Assembly (NCBI GenBank): GCA_028714955.1 | Contig: JAQTLK010000001.1 | Coordinates: forward strand, 1 to 64,000 | Origin: Sulfuricella sp. | GTDB taxonomy: Bacteria; Pseudomonadota; Gammaproteobacteria; Burkholderiales; Sulfuricellaceae | DNA length: 64,000 nucleotides | Direction: 5' to 3' | Shown here: piece after piece, positions 1-8,592 of the stretch | Layout: every line of letters begins with the position of its first letter | Numbering within the stretch: position 1 is the stretch's first letter | Position numbers and translations under genes: made by a program | The notes under the pieces: model-generated | What the model was told of the DNA's origin: nothing | The model's input: the letters and a program-made list of their open reading frames with translations, nothing else | Database searches by the model: none

Positions 1-428
1 GCGTAGTTGGTGAAGTTGAAGCTGATGCCTGCCTGCTGGCTGGCATACAGACCACCCTTGGAGCTCACGCAGGAATTGTCGGAGGTCGGGGTCACGCTCA
101 GGCCGGCGCCGTCGGCGGTCGGCTTGATCGCGGCGGCCCATACGTCATGCGGGGACAGGTACAGGTTGAAGTCCAGGACTTCGCGGCTGTTCTTGCCTTC
201 CAGGAAACGCACTTTCAGCGCCTTGACGTTCTGGGTGGTGTTGACCACGTTCACGTAGGTGTTGTACTCGCCATCACCGGCTACGCGGGTGGTGTAGTAT
301 GGATAGATCAGCGCCTGACCCGTGCCGTCCTGGCTCAATTGCACCGCGCCGGCGGAACCCGCCACGGCCATCGCGCCCAGGCCGGCCGCAACGGCAGCAT
401 TCAGGGTTTTTCTTTTGAATGTATTCAT
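1..428 (-). CDS. Secreted/cell-surface protein, N-terminal part (runs off window)
   Basis: An open frame on the minus strand starts with ATG at 428 and is still open at base 1, so only about 142 residues are visible. An AAGGAGT ribosome binding site lies at 438-444. The first ~30 residues form a signal peptide: a basic start (NTFKRK), an Ala/Gly-rich hydrophobic core, and a likely cleavage near GSAGA-VQ. The mature part contains the blocks LIYPYYTTR, YNTYVNVVNTT and KVRFLEGKNSREVLDFNLYL. From memory, these belong to a family of exported proteins of unknown function in beta- and gammaproteobacteria, often annotated as cell surface protein. A sigma70-like promoter lies upstream. It could be a T2SS substrate given its neighbours, but that is only inference. 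Confidence 0.75.
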   Translation of the reverse strand, partial: MNTFKRKTLNAAVAAGLGAMAVAGSAGAVQLSQDGTGQALIYPYYTTRVAGDGEYNTYVNVVNTTQNVKALKVRFLEGKNSREVLDFNLYLSPHDVWAAAIKPTADGAGLSVTPTSDNSCVSSKGGLYASQQAGISFNFTNY

Positions 429-497
429 ATGTCCTTTACTCCTTGATTGAAGAAATTTCAAACTACTGCTTGATATTGGAAAATACAACGTTTCCAT

Positions 498-525
498 TTT
501 ATAACACACTCATTTCACTTTACAA
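498..525 (-). promoter_or_regulatory. Candidate sigma70 promoter of the secreted protein gene
   Basis: On the minus strand TTGTAA (525-520) is followed after 16 bases by TATAAA (503-498), in a very AT-rich stretch compared with the surroundings. It would give a leader of about 60 nt that ends in the AAGGAGT site of the gene starting at 428. Confidence 0.5.
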
Positions 526-568
526 ACTATTTATCGTGCTCATATCCCCACCCCGCCATCACCAATCA

Positions 569-976
569 TCACTTTTTCAGGACAAACCACCATTTTCCGT
601 CCTCCTTGACCCACGATTCGCTCAGAGAGGTTTCCACCCCTTTCGCCATCTGGTAATCGTAGGTTATGTTCACGCCCACCTTGCATACCTCCGGCTCACA
701 GGAGACGGACTCGACCACCGCCCGCTTCCAGAATCCGACGTGAATCCTTTGCTGGTACTGCAACAGCGACAGGGAAGCCCGGGACGCCGGGCTCAGGTAG
801 CCATAGGCCGCCGACACGTCTCCGCGCACCAGCGCGTCCCAGCGCGCCTGGGCCAGCGCCCTGACTTCGGCGCTCGCATCCGCGGGCGCAGGCGCCGTGG
901 CGCAGGCGCCCAGCATGACAGCCGCCAGCATTGCAATCAGCAGGCCCTTCATACCGTAATCATATTTTCGGTTCAT
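569..976 (-). CDS. Small putative lipoprotein
   Basis: The 135-residue product begins with a short hydrophobic signal ending in a lipobox (LGAC, Cys25), so it is probably a lipid-anchored envelope protein. The rest is compact: a helical RALAQARWDALVRGDVSAA segment, a central YQQRI-containing part and a C-terminal WVKEDGKWWFV strand. This resembles the NTF2-like/DUF4440-type fold of small periplasmic lipoproteins. A second in-frame ATG at 952 (residue 9) would also leave a valid signal peptide. The upstream ATG is preferred because AAGAG precedes it. No specific function is recognised. Confidence 0.75.
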   Translation of the reverse strand: MNRKYDYGMKGLLIAMLAAVMLGACATAPAPADASAEVRALAQARWDALVRGDVSAAYGYLSPASRASLSLLQYQQRIHVGFWKRAVVESVSCEPEVCKVGVNITYDYQMAKGVETSLSESWVKEDGKWWFVLKK

Positions 977-1055
977 TGTTTACTCTTGTCAGATTAAGCA
1001 GGCCAATCCGCGCGCGGCTTCCCACGCATGATGACCCTGAGCTCGTTGTGGCTAG

Positions 1056-1082
1056 ACTATAAAATAAAAAGTATGCCGTCAA
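1056..1082 (-). promoter_or_regulatory. Possible promoter of the small lipoprotein gene
   Basis: On the minus strand TTGACG (1082-1077) and TATAGT (1061-1056) are separated by only 15 bases, in an AT-rich island between gspD and the lipoprotein gene. The short spacer lowers confidence. Confidence 0.35.
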
Positions 1083-1230
1083 GAAAATCCACCTCGCTTC
1101 ATGCAACACTGTTGTTTTTTAGCAACAAATGGTGCCGGAAGACCGCGAGGCCAGGTTTGTGCCACGCCGCGGACCAGCATCGACGTTCGGGTTTATTTCG
1201 CGCCTTTGGTGGATAACGCTGTTTCGAGGT

Positions 1231-3375
1231 TCATTTGGACGCGCTTCCGCTCCCCGCCAGCGGCTTGAGTTCCATTTGCTCCAGGCCTTTCATGCCGGCG
1301 CGGATTTCCGCCGTCACTTCCTGCGATTGCTGCTGGTTGCTCACCACACGCGGCGTGATCATCACCAGCAGCTCGGTGCGGTTGTTGAGGTCGGACTGGG
1401 TGCCGAACAGCGCGCCGAGCACGGGAACCTGCGAGAGAAAGGGGATGCCGCTGGAAGAGCGCGTCTTGTTGTCGGTGATCAGTCCGCCCAGCACCATGGT
1501 TTCGCCCGATTGCACCGCCACGAGGCTATGGATCGAACGCTTGCTGATGGTGGGCGAGTCGATGTTCGAGGAGGTGGTGGCCGTCGCGCTGCTCACTTCC
1601 TGCGTGATGTCCATGGCGACCATGCCGCCCGCGTTGATGCGGGGCGTAACGTTCAGTTGCACGCCGGTATCGAGATACTGGATGGAGTTGACGACATTGG
1701 TTCCCACCACGGTCTGGCTCCCGCCCGCCGGCACGCGGTCACCCACCTGGATCTTGGCGGTCTGGTTGTCCATCACCATCAGGTGCGGGGATGAAATGAC
1801 ATTGAGCCGCGAATCGGTGGCCAGCGCATTGAGCACGGCCTTGATCGAGCCGGTGGAGTCCTTCCAGGTATAGGAAAAACCCGGTACCAGCGCGGCGATC
1901 CCCGTGCCGCCGGTATCGAGCTGCCCGCTCTGGTTGTGACTATTATTGAAATACCATTCCACGCCATATTTCAGGTTTCCGGTGAGCGTCACCTCGGCGA
2001 TCGTCACTTCGATCAGCACTTGGCGCGGTATCACGTCGAGCTTTTTCAGGGCGGATTCGATTTTTTCATACTGGTCCGGCGTGGTCAGGATGAGCAGGGC
2101 GTTGTTGTCCTTGTCCGCGATCACCTTGAGCGAGCCGTCCGAGGAGGAGAACTGGGTGTCGCCTGCCGTGCTGGAGAGGGGCGAGTTTTTCTGCGGCGTG
2201 ACAGCCTGACCCATGCCGGTCTGGGATGTGCTGCCAATCTCCGCTGGCTCCAGCCCGGGGGCGAGCGAGGCAGCGGGCGTGGTTTTGCCCGCCGCGCCCT
2301 GCTTGCTGAAAATATTGCCGAGCAGGCTCGCCAGCCTTTCCGCCTTGCCGTTCTGCACCGGGTAAACGAACAGTTGCGCGCCGCCGCCGTTGCCGCTGAC
2401 GCGGTCGAGCCGCTCGATCCACAGGCGCGCCTGTTCCAGGTATTTCGGCTGCGGGGTGATGACCAGCAGGGCGTTGAGGCGCTCGATCGGCACCAGCCGA
2501 ACTACGCCCGCCAGGGGACTCTGGCTCTTGTCGCCGAACAGTTTGTCGATTTCGCCATACAAGGTCTTGACGTCGGTGCTGTGCAGCGGGAACAACCCGA
2601 CCGACATGCCGGACATCCAGTCCACGTCAAAGATGTCGATGGTTTCCATGAGGTGGCGCAATTCCTTTTCGCCTCCGGCGAGGATCAGCATGTTGCGCAG
2701 TTCGTCCGCGCGAATGGCGCCCGCTTCCGGCGCGAAGGGTTCGAGAATCTTCGCCATTTCCCGCACGCCGATGAACTTGAGGGGTACGAGCTGCACGCTG
2801 TAGCCGCTCGGGAGGGGCTTGCTGATATTGCCCAACTGGGGAGTAAGCAGTCCCTTGGCCGCGTTGGCGGCGGGCAATATGCGGTACAGGCCGTCGGACT
2901 CTTTCACCAGTGCGGCGCCGTTCATGCGCAGCACCGTCTCCAGCGTGGGCAGCAGGTCTCCTCGCTTGATGGCGCTGCTGGTGTGGATATTCACCGTTCC
3001 GCCTACCTTGGGGTCGATGATGTAGCTTTCGTGCAGAATATCCACCAGGATGGCCTTGGCTACCTCGCGTATGTCCGCACCATCAAAATTGAGAACGATG
3101 TCTTCGCCCGGGGGGCCGCTCGGCGGCGTCGTGGCCGGCGCGGTCTTGAGGAAGACACCCGTGCCGGGGTATATCTTGATATTTTCGGGCTTTGCCGCTT
3201 CCGGCTTCTTGTCGGGCTGCCTGTCGGACTGGACGATGTTCTGCGTATAGGCATGCGGCTGGGTGAACTTGCCCACGCCGGGCGCACGGCTCTCGCCCGT
3301 GCTTGCGCAGCCATTCAGCACCATCAGCAATATCAGGCCACTCAGGGCGGCACTACGGTTTGTCAAAATGTCCAT
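1231..3375 (-). CDS. gspD: Type II secretion system secretin GspD
   Basis: This 714-residue protein is the outer-membrane secretin ring through which folded periplasmic proteins leave the cell. It begins with a lipoprotein-type signal (VLNGC, Cys23), so it may pilot itself to the outer membrane. N-domains occupy roughly residues 90-400 (IVLNFDGADIREVAKAIL is the N0/STN-like start; repeated VxLxxxxxxEMAxIL-type N1-N3 modules follow). A Gly/Ser/Pro-rich linker lies near 360-400. The C-terminal secretin domain contains VEVTIAEVTL, VPGFSY and the VLGGLITD / VPVLGALF signature. It is the last T2SS gene of the operon, 69 bp after the GspN/C-like gene, an unusual late position. Confidence 0.95.
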   Translation of the reverse strand: MDILTNRSAALSGLILLMVLNGCASTGESRAPGVGKFTQPHAYTQNIVQSDRQPDKKPEAAKPENIKIYPGTGVFLKTAPATTPPSGPPGEDIVLNFDGADIREVAKAILVDILHESYIIDPKVGGTVNIHTSSAIKRGDLLPTLETVLRMNGAALVKESDGLYRILPAANAAKGLLTPQLGNISKPLPSGYSVQLVPLKFIGVREMAKILEPFAPEAGAIRADELRNMLILAGGEKELRHLMETIDIFDVDWMSGMSVGLFPLHSTDVKTLYGEIDKLFGDKSQSPLAGVVRLVPIERLNALLVITPQPKYLEQARLWIERLDRVSGNGGGAQLFVYPVQNGKAERLASLLGNIFSKQGAAGKTTPAASLAPGLEPAEIGSTSQTGMGQAVTPQKNSPLSSTAGDTQFSSSDGSLKVIADKDNNALLILTTPDQYEKIESALKKLDVIPRQVLIEVTIAEVTLTGNLKYGVEWYFNNSHNQSGQLDTGGTGIAALVPGFSYTWKDSTGSIKAVLNALATDSRLNVISSPHLMVMDNQTAKIQVGDRVPAGGSQTVVGTNVVNSIQYLDTGVQLNVTPRINAGGMVAMDITQEVSSATATTSSNIDSPTISKRSIHSLVAVQSGETMVLGGLITDNKTRSSSGIPFLSQVPVLGALFGTQSDLNNRTELLVMITPRVVSNQQQSQEVTAEIRAGMKGLEQMELKPLAGSGSASK

Positions 3376-3444
3376 TCTCGTTCCGGTTTACAGGTTGCGT
3401 ACATTATCATGGTCATGCCACGGTCCAGGAATACCAATATGGCT

Positions 3445-4158
3445 TCATATCGGCGGCAGGCCTCTCAGCGCGCGCCGGCGGTTGAGCAGGCTATTGGGGT
3501 TCACGGCCGCCGTGCCGCCAGCCGGCGCCACGCCCGGTGCGGGCTGGGCCGCATCCGCGCCGCCCGCGGCCGGCTGGCCAGGCTGCCCTTGCTGCTGCCC
3601 TTGCTGCTGCCCTTGCTGCTGCCCGGCGGGGTTGGCCGGGGCGGGCGCCGGCTTTGTCATGGGCTGAATCTTGAGGGTGAGTTCCTCGCTGTCGTCCCCT
3701 TGGGTCAGCGTGACTTTTTCGGCTTCCACCTTATCCAGCTTCATGCCGTTGACTTCCGTCCCCATTTTTACGCGGTACATTTTGGGGCCGTTGCTTTCCT
3801 TGAGCAGGGCAATGCTGACGTCCTTGGCTATCGTGACGCCGAGCAGGATGAATTGTCCTTTCTGCATCGCGGTCTTGGCTGCCGCAAGCGCTGGCGGCGG
3901 CGGCGCCGGCCGTCGGGTAACGACGAACAGCGGCCGGCTTTGCGTTTGAGTGTAGGCCTGCTCCAGCGGCGGCAGGACGAACTCCGGCAAAAGCGGGACT
4001 TCCACCGGTTTGGCCGCCGGTACAGGCAAGAGGGGCGGGGGGGCATGGAGCCGACGGCCCCAGTCCAGCTCAGGCCAGACAATCACCAGCGCCAGGCCGA
4101 TGCAGGCGCCGCCCCATAGCGCGGCTGGAATATGGGCACGGGAAAAAGTGATCTTCAT
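3445..4158 (-). CDS. gspN: T2SS inner-membrane GspC/GspN-like protein (HR domain)
   Basis: The 237-residue product has one N-terminal membrane segment (about residues 10-30), a proline-rich periplasmic linker, then a TQSRPLF motif and a small beta domain (FILLGVTIA ... YRVKMGTEVNGMKLDKVEAEKVTL) resembling the homology region of GspC and PilP. It lacks the PDZ or coiled-coil end of classical GspC. Its C-terminus is low complexity (Pro/Ala and a GQQQ repeat). It overlaps gspM by 4 bp (ATGA). It probably links the inner-membrane platform (GspL/M) to the secretin N0 domain. The exact name (GspN or short GspC) is uncertain. Confidence 0.8.
   Translation of the reverse strand: MKITFSRAHIPAALWGGACIGLALVIVWPELDWGRRLHAPPPLLPVPAAKPVEVPLLPEFVLPPLEQAYTQTQSRPLFVVTRRPAPPPPALAAAKTAMQKGQFILLGVTIAKDVSIALLKESNGPKMYRVKMGTEVNGMKLDKVEAEKVTLTQGDDSEELTLKIQPMTKPAPAPANPAGQQQGQQQGQQQGQPGQPAAGGADAAQPAPGVAPAGGTAAVNPNSLLNRRRALRGLPPI
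3583..3624 (-). repeat. In-frame 12-bp tandem repeat encoding GQQQ units
   Basis: Three and a half copies of CTGCCCTTGCTG (plus-strand reading) lie inside the GspN/C-like gene and encode repeated Gly-Gln-Gln-Gln. The 12-bp unit keeps frame, so copy-number change would only alter linker length. Confidence 0.85.
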
Positions 4159-4736
4159 GCCGCCCCCGGAATCAGCGCGTAGCCGGTGAGGTCGAACTGG
4201 ACGAAATATTCCGGCTCGGCGCCCGGCGCCGCGCGGTAGTTGCTCATCAGGCGGGAGCGGATGCTCAGGTTGTCCACGAAGAGGTAGGGCTGCCGGGTCT
4301 CCAGCGCATAGAGGATTTTCTGGATGCTGGCGATCGAGCCGCTGAATTGCAGGTTGACCCCAACCTGGCGGTAGCCGCCGTCATCCTTGTGGGGAATGAT
4401 CTGTATGCTGGTGAGCTTGCCGCTTTGCGCTTCGATTATGGTTTTGGCGATTTCCTGGATTTCGGCCGCCGCCAGTGCCGGGGCGGCATTTTTCAGGTAG
4501 AACTTCCTGCCATTGCGCGCCTTGACCCGTTCCAGCCCCGCCTTCAGTCCGGGGGTCATGGCAATGATGCGGCGGTAGCGCGCCATGCGATCCACGAGCT
4601 GCTCGATCGCAGCATCGTAATGGCGGTGGACCGCCATCATCGGCAGCGCCAGCGCCAGCACGGCCGACACGAATACCAGCACCAGCAGCGCAAGCGCCAG
4701 CGTTTTGCTTTGCAGCGGCGTGAGCGGGCGCATCAT
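4155..4736 (-). CDS. gspM: Type II secretion protein GspM
   Basis: The 193-residue product has one N-terminal transmembrane helix (about residues 10-35) followed by a coiled stretch (IEQLVDRMARYRRII) and a ferredoxin-like periplasmic domain. This is the layout of GspM, the platform protein that pairs with GspL. The frame is open further upstream, but the start at 4736 (ATGATG) is chosen because GGAGG lies 8 bases before it at 4745-4749. The upstream extension is the compositional shadow of gspL. The 136-bp gap to gspL is unusual in an otherwise tightly overlapping operon and holds a palindromic repeat. Confidence 0.88.
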   Translation of the reverse strand: MMRPLTPLQSKTLALALLVLVFVSAVLALALPMMAVHRHYDAAIEQLVDRMARYRRIIAMTPGLKAGLERVKARNGRKFYLKNAAPALAAAEIQEIAKTIIEAQSGKLTSIQIIPHKDDGGYRQVGVNLQFSGSIASIQKILYALETRQPYLFVDNLSIRSRLMSNYRAAPGAEPEYFVQFDLTGYALIPGAA

Positions 4737-4789
4737 CCTGGAAACCTCCGCTGGATCGGCTGCGGGAAGCGTTGCTCCTTCATCCCCGG

Positions 4790-4812
4790 CCCTTCTCCCG
4801 CCGGGAGAAGGG
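4790..4812. repeat. CCCTTCTCCC palindrome between gspL and gspM
   Basis: The 10-bp arms CCCTTCTCCC and GGGAGAAGGG are separated by 3 bases. It belongs to the same dispersed family as the elements near 12107, 12517, 19678, 24672 and 55699. It sits in the only long gap within the T2SS operon. Confidence 0.8.
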
Positions 4813-4872
4813 GGAAAACCCTGAATGTGCGAGTCCCAGGATGACAAAGATCCCGCCCTGCGGAATTCGGGA

Positions 4873-6150
4873 TCATCGCTTCTGCTCCATCGGGGTCTGG
4901 GGCGAAGGCACCGTAGCCGGGGCTGCCTTGGCTTTGCTCTCTGAAGCGGGCGGGGATGGCGGCGCCGGGGGCACCGCTGTCTGCGCCGAGGAAACGGGGG
5001 GCTGCGGTGATTTTGCCTTGACCGCGTCAGGCGGCGGTAGAGGCTTGACCCCGGCCGCGAGCTGGAAACGCTCGCCTCCCTGCACCTTGGTAAGCGGCGA
5101 TTTGAAGCTGGCATCGCGCAATATCCTGGACTGCTCGAAAAGCCCTACCAGTTGCGACGATGACGCCGTTTCGCCTTGAATCTGCAGTTCATCTCCCTTT
5201 ATGTCCAGTTGCTGTACCCAGGTGTCGTCGGGCAGCAGCCTGGTCAGCTCGTCCAGGGCCGCCACCATGACAGGGCTGACCTGTTTTTTTTCCAGCAGGT
5301 GATTGTATTCCGCCACCTGCCTGTCCAGTTCGCGGTGGAGGGCTTCCGTTGCCTCCGCCTGCTGCCTGGCGCGATCGGCCAGCGGCATCAGGCGAATAAT
5401 CAGTTCCCGCTTTTGCCACACCGGCACGATCAGGGCCGCAATCAGCAAAACCCCCGCCAGCGCGGCCAGCGCCAGGTTGACATGGCGCAGCGGCGATTTT
5501 TCCGGCGCACGCGATGCCAGCGGCAAAAGATTGGTCCGTGGCGGCGCCATGGACAACTCGTCCGCAAGCCACACACCCTGTACGCTCGCCCCGCAACGGC
5601 CTGCCCACGCAAGCATTTCGTCCACGACCGGCCTGGGGGCCACGACCATCTGGACTTCCAATTGGCCCAACTTCATGTCGCGGCCGGTAATTCTGTAATC
5701 GAAATAGACCTGGTCGCTTTTGAATGGGGTGTTCCGGTCCATTTCGAAGCCCAGCACCTGCGCCAGGTTTTCCTCGACGGCGAGCGGCAGATTGAGGCAT
5801 TTGCTCAGCGTATGTTCCTTTGCAAGCAGTATCCCTACCTCGTCCGGTCGCTTGTCCAGCTTTTTGAGCAGCGCCAGAAAGGCGCTTCTCTGTCCGGCCG
5901 GGTCGTTGCCGTTGCATTCCATGCGCGCGGCTTCCTGCCATTTGCCCTGCCGCAGTTGCTTCAGCACAACCGTGGATGCGTCCAGTTCCAGCAAAATCGT
6001 CCGGTCCGACTGGTCTTCCGGCGCGCGCATCCATGCCGGCACGAACGTAGACAATTCTTTCAGCCACCAAAGAAAGAAACGGTCGGCGCCAATTTTTCGC
6101 GCAAAGGACTGCAATTGCTTGCGGTATGTTTCAATTTTACTTGCTGACAT
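4873..6150 (-). CDS. gspL: Type II secretion protein GspL
   Basis: This 425-residue protein is a membrane-spanning platform component that couples the GspE ATPase to the periplasmic parts. The cytoplasmic N-terminal half (to about residue 225) has the actin-like PilM/GspL fold and begins after ILLELDASTVVLK. A transmembrane helix follows near residues 230-250 (LALAALAGVLLIAALIVPVW). The periplasmic part is PilN-like, with the coiled region RELDRQVAEYNHLLEKK and the LDELTRLLPDDTWV motif typical of PilN/GspL. A Pro/Ala-rich tail of ~60 residues is extra. Its start overlaps the end of gspK by 14 bp. Confidence 0.9.
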   Translation of the reverse strand: MSASKIETYRKQLQSFARKIGADRFFLWWLKELSTFVPAWMRAPEDQSDRTILLELDASTVVLKQLRQGKWQEAARMECNGNDPAGQRSAFLALLKKLDKRPDEVGILLAKEHTLSKCLNLPLAVEENLAQVLGFEMDRNTPFKSDQVYFDYRITGRDMKLGQLEVQMVVAPRPVVDEMLAWAGRCGASVQGVWLADELSMAPPRTNLLPLASRAPEKSPLRHVNLALAALAGVLLIAALIVPVWQKRELIIRLMPLADRARQQAEATEALHRELDRQVAEYNHLLEKKQVSPVMVAALDELTRLLPDDTWVQQLDIKGDELQIQGETASSSQLVGLFEQSRILRDASFKSPLTKVQGGERFQLAAGVKPLPPPDAVKAKSPQPPVSSAQTAVPPAPPSPPASESKAKAAPATVPSPQTPMEQKR

Positions 6151-7057
6151 CCATTACCCTTGGTTCGAGCCATTGCTCCACGGCATCACCCTCTTTCCAG
6201 GAAAGAATCTGGAAGGGGCGCTTTCTGTCCTGCGCCATTCTCACCACGGCTTCGCGCACAAACCCCCCCCCGTTCCGCAGCTTGACCTCCACGCGCAGAA
6301 AATAAGCCGATCCCGAGCCCGCGCTGGCAAAGCCAGATGCGAATGGAAAAGGCGGCGGCGGCTGATCACTGTCAATATATTCCTGGCGCTGCGCGATGTA
6401 GGCGTCCACCTGGGCAGCTTCCACGCCGGGAATCGCCAGCAATGCCTGACGCGGGGCAAATGCCGGGTTGATACCCGGCTGGCCAGAAAAAATCGTCAGG
6501 GCGCCATGAATCTTGCGGTACAGCGCCGGACTCATGCCTTTCACTTGCTGCAATTCCTCCAGCGTCTTGAACGGTGCGTTGGATGGGGCGTATTTACTGC
6601 CTGCCGCGACATAATCGGCAATCTCCGCACCATTGGGACGACGCAGGTCATCCGCGTCGCGCCAGTCGAGAACGGCGTCCAGCAAGGCCGTGCTATCTTC
6701 CTCTCCCAACCCCGCGGATTGAAACAAGCCTTTCAGGAGCGCATCCGACGCAGCATTAAGGTCAATTTTACCAGACTCGTCTGTCACCACGACCCTGATT
6801 TTCGCCTCGCCTGCTTCCCACGCGTGGATTTTGCCGTCCGGCTTCCATTTGGTGGCGTCCGTCATGGGCTTCAACAGTTCAAAGATGCCAAGATATGCCG
6901 CACCATCCGCCCGCGCCCGCGCCTGGGCCGTGGCAACCAGATTCTGCGTGAGCACCGCTTCGGTACGCATGCTATAGGCAAAGCTGCCAGCGATCACCAT
7001 GAGCAGGACCAAGGCCCACAGCACCAGCACCAGCGCCACACCGCGTTGCGTCAGCAT
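6137..7057 (-). CDS. gspK: Type II secretion minor pseudopilin GspK
   Basis: The 306-residue product is the large minor pseudopilin that caps the pseudopilus tip with GspI and GspJ. It opens with QRGVALVLVLWALVLLMVI, a prepilin cleavage site and hydrophobic helix, then has the GspK-specific insert with helix-hairpin-helix-like blocks (KIDLNAASDALL, AVLDWRDADDLRRPNGAE, LEELQQVKGM). The start is placed at 7057, where it overlaps the gspJ stop by 7 bp and gives a normal short leader. An ATG at 7075 is a possible alternative, and the still longer open frame upstream is a shadow of gspJ. Confidence 0.92.
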   Translation of the reverse strand: MLTQRGVALVLVLWALVLLMVIAGSFAYSMRTEAVLTQNLVATAQARARADGAAYLGIFELLKPMTDATKWKPDGKIHAWEAGEAKIRVVVTDESGKIDLNAASDALLKGLFQSAGLGEEDSTALLDAVLDWRDADDLRRPNGAEIADYVAAGSKYAPSNAPFKTLEELQQVKGMSPALYRKIHGALTIFSGQPGINPAFAPRQALLAIPGVEAAQVDAYIAQRQEYIDSDQPPPPFPFASGFASAGSGSAYFLRVEVKLRNGGGFVREAVVRMAQDRKRPFQILSWKEGDAVEQWLEPRVMDVSK

Positions 7058-7743
7058 ATGTGCGGCGGGGCGCATCCGCCGCCCCCTGTCGCCGGGGCGT
7101 TGCCAGTCACGTCGGCATCCTCTCCCCCCGCTTTCGGCGCGACCACCAACTCTGGCCAGTCTCTGCCGTTCTTTTCGCTCAGGCGAATCCTGATCAGCAG
7201 CGGCAGGCGCTTGGGGTTGTTCCACTGATCCACCCATTGCGGTTCAGCCTGCTCATTTTCCGCACCAAAATAGGAAATCGAGAGTTTGTCCATGTCTTCC
7301 GCCAGAACCGTCGTTTCTCCCGCATCCAGGGCAGAAAAATCCTTGTCGTCCGCCGCCGGGGTGCGCCGCTTCATGACCAGCCTTGCGCCCTCTCCGCTTT
7401 TCTCCAGTCCGATGCTCAGAAGGTACAGTCCCCCCTCTCCGACACGAACCGGAAGCGGCGCAACGAATTTCACCGCATCGGCGCTCCCCGAAAAGGCAAT
7501 GCCCGCGTCCACAACATTAATTTTCCATTTCATCGGGTAGGCCTGCGCAAGCTCATTGCGCATGACCCCATGCGCAACGCGCATGCGCTCGCTCTCCCCT
7601 ACCTTCGCTTCCGCTGCGTCCCAACTGCGCGAGCCCAGACGCAGGCCGGCAAACAATAACGTCAGAATGAAAGCAAGCAGAACCATGGCGATCAGCAGTT
7701 CTATCAGGGTAAAGCCGCGCTGCATCTCCGGACCTGGACTCAT
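7051..7743 (-). CDS. gspJ: Type II secretion minor pseudopilin GspJ
   Basis: The 230-residue product carries the type IV prepilin motif RGFTLIELLIAMVLLAFIL near residues 9-27 and the GspJ pattern of WDAAEAKVGESERMRVAHGVMRNEL after it. It joins GspI and GspK in the pseudopilus tip. The start at 7743 forms an ATGA overlap with the gspI stop, implying translational coupling. The downstream end overlaps gspK. The C-terminus is Gly/Cys-rich (TGGGGCAPPHIC). Confidence 0.9.
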   Translation of the reverse strand: MSPGPEMQRGFTLIELLIAMVLLAFILTLLFAGLRLGSRSWDAAEAKVGESERMRVAHGVMRNELAQAYPMKWKINVVDAGIAFSGSADAVKFVAPLPVRVGEGGLYLLSIGLEKSGEGARLVMKRRTPAADDKDFSALDAGETTVLAEDMDKLSISYFGAENEQAEPQWVDQWNNPKRLPLLIRIRLSEKNGRDWPELVVAPKAGGEDADVTGNAPATGGGGCAPPHIC

Positions 7744-8138
7744 GGCGCATTGAGCGGTGCAATGCGCATGGTGTCCAGCTTGACCATGCGTTCCTTGCCG
7801 CCATCCTCCCACATGACTCTGGCTTCCACGTCAAAAAGGCCGACAGGCATCAATGCCGCAGGCGCGTCCGCCGCTGCCGGCAGCATGCGCATCGCAAGCT
7901 GCCAGTGGAATCTTTCGTCCGTGCTTCCGGCAACCACCCCATCCTGCAGCGGGGTTTCTATTCCCGCCGCCGCCAGCTTCGTTTCGGCCAGCAAGACCGC
8001 GCGGCTGTAGTCGTTGGCCAGCGCCGCGTTGCGCGTTCCACCAGAAAAAATCTGCATCAGTACCGATAGCGCGAGAGAAAGAATCACAAAAGCCACCAGC
8101 ACTTCGAGCAGGGAAAACCCTCTGCATGCGCTTCTCAT
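7740..8138 (-). CDS. gspI: Type II secretion minor pseudopilin GspI
   Basis: The 132-residue product has the prepilin motif RGFSLLEVLVAFVILSLALSVL followed by the short GspI domain (NDYSRAVLLAETKLAAAG). The ATG at 8138 gives a six-residue leader and follows the gspH stop with one base between. A TTG six codons earlier would overlap gspH and is less likely. It is a nucleating minor pseudopilin of the T2SS tip complex. Confidence 0.9.
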   Translation of the reverse strand: MRSACRGFSLLEVLVAFVILSLALSVLMQIFSGGTRNAALANDYSRAVLLAETKLAAAGIETPLQDGVVAGSTDERFHWQLAMRMLPAAADAPAALMPVGLFDVEARVMWEDGGKERMVKLDTMRIAPLNAP

Positions 8139-8139
8139 T

Positions 8140-8592
8140 TCAATCCCGAATAACAACGCGTCCCGTCAGCCAGTCAACGTCCACCAGATATTTCCGGTTG
8201 GCGCCCCCCGCAATGGTGATGCGGCCACCCGTCGAACTGCCGTCGGGATAAAAGCGGATGGCTCCGGTCTTATCGCTGGAAAGCTCGGATTGCGCGGTGA
8301 ACAGCGTCAATTCAACCTTGCCCGGCAGGCGGTAGACCCGCTTGTCTCCACTTAATTCAAAGCGCCGGCCTTCCACGTCCAGGGCGAGCGCGGTTTCACG
8401 TCCAGTGCTGATTGCCGTACTTCGCGCCTTGCGCAGCCCTGCGGCTAACTGGCGCGCAGTCGCTTTCATCTCGGTGCCGGAAACACCGGAAGAAAACAGG
8501 GGGGGCACCAGGCCATAGGCGAGCAGCATCACCACCATCACCACCAGCAGTTCAACCAGGGTGAAGCCCCGCTGTATCTTGGCCGATGTCAT
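8140..8592 (-). CDS. gspH: Type II secretion minor pseudopilin GspH
   Basis: The 150-residue product has the prepilin signature QRGFTLVELLVVMVVMLLAYG, then the GspH/FimT pattern of ATARQLAAGLRKARSTAISTGRETALALD and a C-terminal beta region (GAIRFYPDGSSTGGRITI). It starts at the stop of gspG (shared TAATG), so the two are probably translated in series. It links the pseudopilus tip to the GspG shaft. Confidence 0.92.
   Translation of the reverse strand: MTSAKIQRGFTLVELLVVMVVMLLAYGLVPPLFSSGVSGTEMKATARQLAAGLRKARSTAISTGRETALALDVEGRRFELSGDKRVYRLPGKVELTLFTAQSELSSDKTGAIRFYPDGSSTGGRITIAGGANRKYLVDVDWLTGRVVIRD

Noticed and set aside
3445..4158. PilP of a type IV pilus operon
   Set aside because: The HR-like domain is similar, but the neighbours gspE-gspM and gspD are type II secretion genes and the pseudopilin set GHIJK is specific to that system.
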